From the NCBI GenBank assembly GCA_023428295.1, contig JAEYYV010000114.1, forward strand, positions 1-11,700: a DNA stretch of 11,700 nucleotides. The letters are read 5' to 3'. The stretch is from Pseudomonadota bacterium. Its GTDB lineage: Bacteria; Myxococcota_A; Polyangia; Haliangiales; Haliangiaceae. How positions within the stretch are numbered: the stretch's first letter is position 1; each line of letters starts with the position of its first letter. The notes under the pieces were generated by a model. The model saw only the letters and a program-made list of their open reading frames with translations, was not told the DNA's origin and searched no databases. A program made the translations under genes and the position numbers. Positions 6,865 through 11,700 of this stretch are shown piece after piece.

Positions 6865-7902
6865 ATGTCTCGACGAGCCGCATACCTCGCGGTCGTGATC
6901 GCGTGCGTCGCGGTCTCCGCGACCACCGTGTACGCCGATGCGGATCTCGCGCGCATCAACGCGGCGCTCGACAACAGCGACTATCCAGCGGCGCAGGATC
7001 TCGTCACCAAGGCGCTCGCGTCGGGCGGCAACGCGCCGGAGACCACCGCCGAGCTGTATCGACTGCAAGGCGTGATCGAAGGCTCGCTCGGCAACGCACC
7101 GCGCGCGACCGAGGCGTTCACGCGCGCACTCGCGCTGAGCCCCAAGGTCGCGCTCGCGGCGGGCATGTCGCCAAAAGTGACAAAGCCGTTCGAAGCAGCG
7201 AAGGCGTTCTATCAGACCAACCAACCGCTCAAGGTCAAGGTCGACACACGCGCGACGCCGCCGGCGGTGACGCTCGTCGTGCAGAGCGATCCGATGAAGA
7301 TGATCGCTCGCGCGCGCGTCGCTGTCGTCGTCGATGGCCAGCCCGAGCAGATGGTCGACGGCATCGGCACGATCGCTCTCCCCGCGGGTGCGCGTCTCGA
7401 CGTGCGCGTCACGGTGCTCGATGCAAACGACAATCGCCTCGTCGAGATCGGCTCCACCGATGTGCCGATCGTGATCGTGAGCTCGTCGCCGACCGTCCGA
7501 CCCGCGGACGACAAGAAGCCGGTGCCGGAGAAGCCCGTCGCTCGAGGACCTGTGCGCGAGCGACCGCTCTACTGGAAGTGGTGGCTGTGGGGCGGCGGCG
7601 CTGTCGCGTTCGCCGGCGTGGGCACGGGCTTTGGCATCGGCGCGCTGCAGTCCAAGAGCGAGCTCGAGGCCATGAATGCGCGCAGCACCGCGTACACGTT
7701 CGATCAAGCGCGCGCGATGGAGGACAAGATCCGCACGCGACTCCTCGTGACAAACATCTCTTACGGCGTCGCGATCGCGTGCGGCGTGACGGCGGCGATC
7801 TTGTTTCTGACGGAGCCCAGCGCGAAGGAGAGGTCGACCATCTCGATCTCGCCCGCGCCGACGCGAGGTGGTGGGGCGATCGTTCTCGGAGGGGAATTCT
7901 GA
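6865..7902 (+). CDS. Exported TPR-containing protein with C-terminal membrane segments
   Basis: A 345-aa protein from the ATG at 6865. The in-frame GTGs at 6856 and 6859 would add only two or three residues. The signal peptide ends near VYA-DADL. Two TPR-like helical pairs follow at about 28-92 (INAALDNSDYPAAQDLVTKAL, then LYRLQGVIEGSLGNAPRATEAF). Next is a beta-rich region at about 120-205 that resembles an Ig-like fold with GTIALPAGARLDVRV, then a Pro/Lys linker. Two hydrophobic segments (about 238-261, beginning YWKWWLWGGG, and about 298-315) flank a short charged loop. The tail ends GGGAIVLGGEF. Such TPR proteins often lie next to PEGA kinases in myxobacteria, so it is a plausible partner or scaffold of the kinase. 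There is no Shine-Dalgarno, and with 10 bp after the kinase stop, re-initiation is likely. Its stop overlaps the next start by one base. No enzymatic motif is visible. Confidence 0.8.
   Translation: MSRRAAYLAVVIACVAVSATTVYADADLARINAALDNSDYPAAQDLVTKALASGGNAPETTAELYRLQGVIEGSLGNAPRATEAFTRALALSPKVALAAGMSPKVTKPFEAAKAFYQTNQPLKVKVDTRATPPAVTLVVQSDPMKMIARARVAVVVDGQPEQMVDGIGTIALPAGARLDVRVTVLDANDNRLVEIGSTDVPIVIVSSSPTVRPADDKKPVPEKPVARGPVRERPLYWKWWLWGGGAVAFAGVGTGFGIGALQSKSELEAMNARSTAYTFDQARAMEDKIRTRLLVTNISYGVAIACGVTAAILFLTEPSAKERSTISISPAPTRGGGAIVLGGEF
7888..7894 (+). promoter_or_regulatory. Strong ribosome binding site of the RCC1 lipoprotein gene
   Basis: GGAGGGG lies 7 nt before the ATG at 7902, inside the end of the TPR gene. 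It fixes the lipoprotein start, although the frame stays open for about 1 kb upstream. Confidence 0.75.
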
Positions 7903-10133
7903 TGCGTTACTTGCTGCTGTGCCTCGTGACTGCGTGCTCGCTCAGCGTCGATTATACGGGCACGTTCTATCAATGCGGTGAAGGCGGCACGTGCCCCGAT
8001 GGCTACACGTGCCTCCAGAACGTGTGCATCCCCGAGGAGCCTCCACCACCCGCGTGCTCGACGGGAATCGCCGCGGGCGGTCGCCACTCGTGCAGCATCC
8101 GCGACGACGGCACGCTGTGGTGCTGGGGCCGCAACAAGTACGGACAGCTCGGCAACGGGACGCGGACCTCGAGCGCGACGCCCGTGAAGGTCGAAGGGCT
8201 CGCGAACGTGACCGCCGTGTCGACAGGTTGGGAGCACACGTGCGCGATCATCGAGGGCGGCACCGCGTACTGTTGGGGAAAGAACAAGACGGGGCAGCTC
8301 GGCGATGGAACGGACGGTGATTCGCCGACTCCAGCGATGGTCGCGCTGCCCGACGTCACCGCGATCGGCACGGGCGTCGAGTACTCCTGCGCGATCTCGA
8401 ACGGCACGGTCTTTTGTTGGGGACACAACACGGAAGGTCAGCTCGGCGACGGCTCGGTCACCCAACGCAACTCGCCGGTCTCGACCGGGCTCGCAGCCGC
8501 GAAGCTCGCCATCTTCGGGGATACGTCGTGTGCGATCACCCAGAACAACGAGGCACACTGCTGGGGCGAGAACGGCGAAGGACAGATGGGACTCGGTCAC
8601 ACGATGTCGCCGAGAGTGCCGACGTCGATCGGCACGAACATCGCGGAGGTCGCCGTCGGAGAGAATCACCTGTGCATCCGCCGCACGAGCGATCGCATCG
8701 AGTGCGCCGGCACCGACGACAATGGCCGCCTGGGGTGGGGATACCAAGGTGATAGCCAGGAGTTCGTTCCCGTCGGAATCTCCACGCGACTCACGAACCT
8801 CGTCGCCGGATACGCACACACGTGCGGCATCGACGATGCGAAGAAGGTGTGGTGTTGGGGCGCGGCAGAAGATGGCCGCCTCGCCAATGGTGGCCGGTAC
8901 GACCTCGGCTTCCCGGTGCGCTCGAAGCTCGAGAACATCGAGGAGATCGTCGCGGGGGCCGATCACACGTGTGGCCGCACCTCGACCGGCGAGGTGTACT
9001 GCGCGGGTTTCAACGCGCATGGACAGCTCGGTAATGGCTTCGCGACCTCGCACGCTGCGCCGTACACGATCGCGAACCTCACGGGCGTCACGCAGATCGT
9101 GGCCGGGTGGAGCTTCTCGTGCGCGCTGAAGAGCGACAAGACGGTCGCGTGTTGGGGGGATGGAACCGAGGGCTCGCTCGCGAACGGGTACGTCTCGTCG
9201 CCGGTGCCGGTCACCGCGATCGGACTCGCGAACATCACGAAGCTCCGCGCCGGCGCGGGTCACGTGTGCGCGCTCGACGAAGCAGGCGCCGTGTACTGCT
9301 GGGGCTACAACAACTGGGGCCAGGTCGGTAACAGCGCGACGGTGAACGCGCCGACTCCTGCGCGCGTTCCACTGCCCGGTGCGGCGACGGACATCGCGAC
9401 CGCTGACATCTCCACATGCGCGATCGTCGGCGGCAACGTGTGGTGTTGGGGGTATGGCTCCTCGGGCCTCCTGGGGCAGGGCCCCGGCTACTCGTCCGGC
9501 ACGCACTCCGACACGCCGTTGCAGGTGATGATGATCAGCGGCGCGACCTCGATCGTCGGTGGCGACTCGCACGTCTGCGCGCTCGTCGGAAGCGACGTGC
9601 AGTGTTGGGGGGCGGGCTCGTATGGCGGCCTCGGGATCTCGAGCGCGAGCACGGGCCTCCCGGTGACGGCAAACATCTCGAACGTCACGGCGTTGTTCGG
9701 GCGTGGCTTTGCCACGTACGCCATCTCCGACGGCACGCTGTACGGCTGGGGTTCGAACTGCAGCGCCCGGCTCACACGAGGAACCTGCGGAGCCAACTCG
9801 ACTCCCCTCGAGCTTCCCATGCTCGCCGGCGTGACGACCGTGCGCCCGGGATGGGAGACGGGTTGTGGCCTTCGCAACGGAAACGTCGTGTGTTGGGGCT
9901 CCGGATACGTCGGCCAGACCGGCGACGATTCCTACGAGTACAACGTGGTGCCGACGCAGGTGCCCGGCCTCGCCAACATGAAGGATGTCGAAGCCGGCGG
10001 CTTCCATGCGTGTGCGGTGCACGACGATGGTCGCGTGTCGTGCTGGGGCTACAGCGGCGACGGGCAGGTCGGCGACGGACACACGGCGCCGATCGATCCC
10101 GTCGGCACGCAGCTCGTTTGCAGCGATGAGTGA
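7902..10133 (+). CDS. RCC1-repeat beta-propeller lipoprotein with Cys-rich leader
   Basis: A 743-aa protein. The start MRYLLLCLVTACS carries a lipobox-like VTAC with lipidated Cys12. Ser at +2 fits outer-membrane sorting by the usual rule. A short Cys-rich module (C25, C31, C37, C42; CGEGGTCPDGYTC) of a kind common in myxobacterial surface proteins is followed by a Pro linker. Then come 14 RCC1-type repeats of about 50 residues (56-738), each of the form G-x-x-H-x-C...C-W-G...G-Q-L-G-N-G. The Cys pairs are 64/74, 114/124, 163/172, 210/220, 258/268, 308/318, 357/367, 407/417, 456/466, 506/515, 559/568, 655/664 and 704/714. Repeat 12 (about 601-630) lacks its pair and instead has C620 and C629. 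RCC1 repeats form seven-bladed propellers for protein binding, so 14 would make two. Translation is probably coupled to the TPR gene through TGATG. No ligand can be named. Confidence 0.9.
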   Translation: MRYLLLCLVTACSLSVDYTGTFYQCGEGGTCPDGYTCLQNVCIPEEPPPPACSTGIAAGGRHSCSIRDDGTLWCWGRNKYGQLGNGTRTSSATPVKVEGLANVTAVSTGWEHTCAIIEGGTAYCWGKNKTGQLGDGTDGDSPTPAMVALPDVTAIGTGVEYSCAISNGTVFCWGHNTEGQLGDGSVTQRNSPVSTGLAAAKLAIFGDTSCAITQNNEAHCWGENGEGQMGLGHTMSPRVPTSIGTNIAEVAVGENHLCIRRTSDRIECAGTDDNGRLGWGYQGDSQEFVPVGISTRLTNLVAGYAHTCGIDDAKKVWCWGAAEDGRLANGGRYDLGFPVRSKLENIEEIVAGADHTCGRTSTGEVYCAGFNAHGQLGNGFATSHAAPYTIANLTGVTQIVAGWSFSCALKSDKTVACWGDGTEGSLANGYVSSPVPVTAIGLANITKLRAGAGHVCALDEAGAVYCWGYNNWGQVGNSATVNAPTPARVPLPGAATDIATADISTCAIVGGNVWCWGYGSSGLLGQGPGYSSGTHSDTPLQVMMISGATSIVGGDSHVCALVGSDVQCWGAGSYGGLGISSASTGLPVTANISNVTALFGRGFATYAISDGTLYGWGSNCSARLTRGTCGANSTPLELPMLAGVTTVRPGWETGCGLRNGNVVCWGSGYVGQTGDDSYEYNVVPTQVPGLANMKDVEAGGFHACAVHDDGRVSCWGYSGDGQVGDGHTAPIDPVGTQLVCSDE

Positions 10134-10152
10134 CCGTCGTGACCCGATCTGA

Positions 10153-10899
10153 CTAGTTGCTCGGCTTCGGCGGTGGCGGCGGCTGCAGCTTCTCCCACGG
10201 CGCGCTGAAGCCGAGGTACTCGCCCCACTCGAAGCCGCTGCTCGCCATCAGCTTCATTTGCTCGGGCGTGAGGATCTTGCCGATCTGACCGTTGGCCTCG
10301 CCGAGCATCCCGCCGAGACCACCCGCGTAGTCGAGCCAGCCAGCGACGTTGCGCTCGTACGGCGAGAGCTGCCCGTCGGTGATCGCTTTGTTCGTGTAGT
10401 CGAGAACGTCCGCGTACACCTTCTCGAATGCCTCGTCGAGCTTCTTGGACTGCTCCGGCGTCACGCCGGCTTTCTCCTCGGCGACGCGACGATTCTCGGT
10501 GGCGCGCATGCGCGGAATCGCGAGGCCCGCGCTGATCAGCGGGCCGATGCGCGCGCGGTACTCGTCCTCGGTCTCTCCGTCGAGCCGCCCGAACTTGGCC
10601 GCGAACTCCTCGGTGCGCCGCTGCCGGCGCTCCATGCGCGACTCCTTGGGCTCCTCGGGGAGCTGCGGTTGCGCGGTGGGAACGCTCGGTAGCTTTGTGG
10701 CGCGCTTCTCCGGTTCGGTCCACGGATCGGCCGATGCTGCGGGTTCGGTCGAGGCGACCTTCTCGGCGGGCGCGACGGATGCGGCGCTCGGACGCTCGGC
10801 GAGCTCGGCCTTCAGCGACCGGTTGTCGAGGTAGAGGTACACGGACGCGGCCAGTCCGACCGCCGTGGTCACCGCGAGGATCCGGGTGGCGCGCGCCAT
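10153..10899 (-). CDS. Single-pass membrane-anchored protein of unknown function with Spy-like LTPEQ motifs
   Basis: A 248-aa protein with one N-terminal membrane segment (about 7-24, ILAVTTAVGLAASVYLYL) and no clear cleavage site, so it is probably anchored in the inner membrane with the rest outside. An Ala/Pro/Glu-rich spacer (25-87) leads to an Arg/Glu-rich helical region (88-232) containing GVTPEQSKKL (136-145) and ILTPEQMKLM (about 209-218). These resemble the LTxxQ motif of Spy/CpxP-like proteins, but the match is short and the assignment tentative. The end is Pro-rich (PPPPPKPSN). The frame is open far upstream, but the ATG at 10899 is the one followed by a hydrophobic anchor, and the upstream extension is Arg-rich shadow sequence. 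It is convergent with the RCC1 gene (19 bp between stops, no terminator hairpin seen) and divergent from the PilT-like gene. Confidence 0.75.
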   Translation of the reverse strand: MARATRILAVTTAVGLAASVYLYLDNRSLKAELAERPSAASVAPAEKVASTEPAASADPWTEPEKRATKLPSVPTAQPQLPEEPKESRMERRQRRTEEFAAKFGRLDGETEDEYRARIGPLISAGLAIPRMRATENRRVAEEKAGVTPEQSKKLDEAFEKVYADVLDYTNKAITDGQLSPYERNVAGWLDYAGGLGGMLGEANGQIGKILTPEQMKLMASSGFEWGEYLGFSAPWEKLQPPPPPKPSN

Positions 10900-10956
10900 C
10901 CCGGCGAAGCTAGCACGCGTAGTACGATGTGACGCGCGACTACCGGAGCGCGTTGT
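10900..10956. promoter_or_regulatory. 57-bp divergent promoter region
   Basis: Both flanking genes must start transcription in or near these 57 bp, so their promoters probably overlap or extend into each other's coding sequence. TACGAT (10923-10928) is a possible plus-strand -10, but no matching -35 is evident. GGAG at 10945-10948 sits 8 nt before the ATG at 10957 and is a convincing ribosome binding site. Confidence 0.4.
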
Positions 10957-11700
10957 ATGAGCAAGCTGGACGTCTATCTCCGCTCGATCGAACGCTTCGG
11001 CGCGACGGGAGCCGTGTTGACCTCGGGACAAGCGGTGACGATGCGCTTCCCGACGGGTGATCGGAACGCGACGCAAGTGACGCCCCACGATCAGGTCGTG
11101 ATCATGGTGCGCGAGATCGCGCCGCCCGCTGCGCTCGACGCGATCGACAAGCAGCGCCCCGCGAAGTTCGACATCGAGTCGCAAGGCACGCGCTACTCGA
11201 TCAGCGTGCAGCCGCGGCCCGGCGCGTGGCAGGTCGAGATCGCGCTGGGCCAAGCGCCCGCGCCGTCGCCACCACCGACGACGGTGCCGCCGCGCCAGCC
11301 GAGTCGCGCGCCGACGCCGCCGATCGACGCGGGCGACATGATGATCGAGCGCGGTCAGTACGACATGCCCGCGGACGCGGCAACCGCGCCGCCGACGACG
11401 AGCGGCAGCGGCTTTCTCGACGCGCTCACGCAACACGCACGCGCTGTCCGCGCGACGGACATCTATCTCAGCGCGGGCTCGTCGCCACTCGTCCGCACGG
11501 GGGCCGAGGTCGCGCCGGCACACGAGCGCGGCGTCGTCGATGCGGAGCAGCTCTCGCGCGAGGTCGGCATCGTCGCGCCACCGGCCGCACGAAACGCGTG
11601 GCTCGACGGTGCACCCGCGACGTTCGCGTACGGCGACGGCGCAGGGCGCGTGCGCGTGACGTTGTCTCGCGATCGCCGCGGCCCGGCCGCGTCGTTGCGC
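10957..11700 (+). CDS. PilT-like type IV pilus/type II secretion ATPase, N-terminal part only, with duplicated PilT-N domain
   Basis: The frame runs off the window end after 248 codons. Residues 153-248 match the PilT N-terminal domain: ATDIYLSAGSSPLVR (166-180) corresponds to the family's SDLHLSAGxPPxxR, and FAYGDGAGRVRVTLSRDRRG (223-242) to its FAYxxxGxxRFRVNxFRQRRG. Residues 3-97 look like a degenerate first copy with LDVYLRSIERFGAT, REIAPPA and a final beta-rich segment. A Pro/Thr-rich linker (98-151) joins the two. The ATPase core with Walker A would follow outside the window, so catalytic competence cannot be judged. PilT-type hexamers power pilus retraction and twitching; related proteins can serve other secretion machines. 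The start is supported by GGAG 8 nt upstream. It is divergent from the membrane-anchored protein gene. No gene symbol is given because PilT, PilU and paralogues cannot be told apart here. Confidence 0.8.
   Translation, partial: MSKLDVYLRSIERFGATGAVLTSGQAVTMRFPTGDRNATQVTPHDQVVIMVREIAPPAALDAIDKQRPAKFDIESQGTRYSISVQPRPGAWQVEIALGQAPAPSPPPTTVPPRQPSRAPTPPIDAGDMMIERGQYDMPADAATAPPTTSGSGFLDALTQHARAVRATDIYLSAGSSPLVRTGAEVAPAHERGVVDAEQLSREVGIVAPPAARNAWLDGAPATFAYGDGAGRVRVTLSRDRRGPAASLR

Noticed and set aside
6903..7901. Upstream in-frame extension of the RCC1 gene
   Set aside because: The extension overlaps the TPR gene completely and is Arg-rich nonsense. The lipoprotein signal and GGAGGGG fix the start at 7902.
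7761..10082. Very long open frame on the minus strand opposite the RCC1 lipoprotein gene
   Set aside because: It is Arg/Ala/His-rich with no domain pattern. It mirrors the G/C third-position bias of the plus-strand gene, whose 14 clear repeats, lipobox and ribosome binding site show the true coding strand.
10134..10152. Bidirectional terminator between the convergent RCC1 and membrane-anchored protein genes
   Set aside because: Only 19 bp separate the stops, and no stem-loop with a T or A tract is visible there.
10900..11523. N-terminal extension of the minus-strand membrane-anchored protein
   Set aside because: It would lie antisense to the PilT-like gene and be strongly Arg-rich. The membrane anchor directly follows the ATG at 10899.

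Overview
The window is GC-rich, with a strong G/C bias at third codon positions and tightly packed genes. It looks like chromosome of a myxobacterium (Myxococcota). The supporting signs are a membrane-bound Hanks-type kinase with a periplasmic PEGA domain, a PilZ/receiver/PATAN (DUF4388) protein, a lipoprotein built of RCC1 repeats behind a Cys-rich leader, a TPR protein with C-terminal membrane segments, and Ala/Asp 'DAA/DAG' linkers. The genus cannot be fixed by eye. I see no rRNA, tRNA, insertion sequence, phage gene or CRISPR array.

Layout. Positions 22-1113 (minus) encode a long-chain polyprenyl diphosphate synthase. A 189-bp divergent intergenic region separates it from a PilZ-receiver-PATAN protein at 1303-2391 (plus), whose receiver has lost its phospho-acceptor aspartate. 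A 103-bp gap follows, holding a four-copy 9-bp tandem array centred on CACGTG (2404-2439). A tight plus-strand block then runs from 2495 to 10133. It contains a DUF5916 outer-membrane protein (CBM9-like domain plus predicted beta-barrel), a transmembrane Ser/Thr kinase with a PEGA domain (7-bp gap), an exported TPR protein (10-bp gap after the kinase) and a 14-repeat RCC1 lipoprotein (1-bp TGATG overlap). A convergent minus-strand gene at 10153-10899 encodes a single-pass membrane-anchored protein of unknown function. Divergent from it across 57 bp is the 5' part of a PilT-like ATPase gene (10957 to the window end), which carries two tandem copies of the PilT N-terminal domain, the first degenerate.

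How the genes may work together. The 2495-10133 block puts one predicted product in each envelope location: an outer-membrane barrel, an inner-membrane kinase with an external sensor-like domain, a periplasmic or inner-membrane TPR protein, and a surface or outer-membrane lipoprotein propeller. The simplest reading is an envelope-spanning sensing or transport module whose cytoplasmic output is protein phosphorylation. That is inferred from gene order and predicted location only. The PilZ/pseudo-receiver protein and the PilT-like ATPase suggest c-di-GMP and surface-motility themes nearby, but nothing in the sequence links them directly to the operon.
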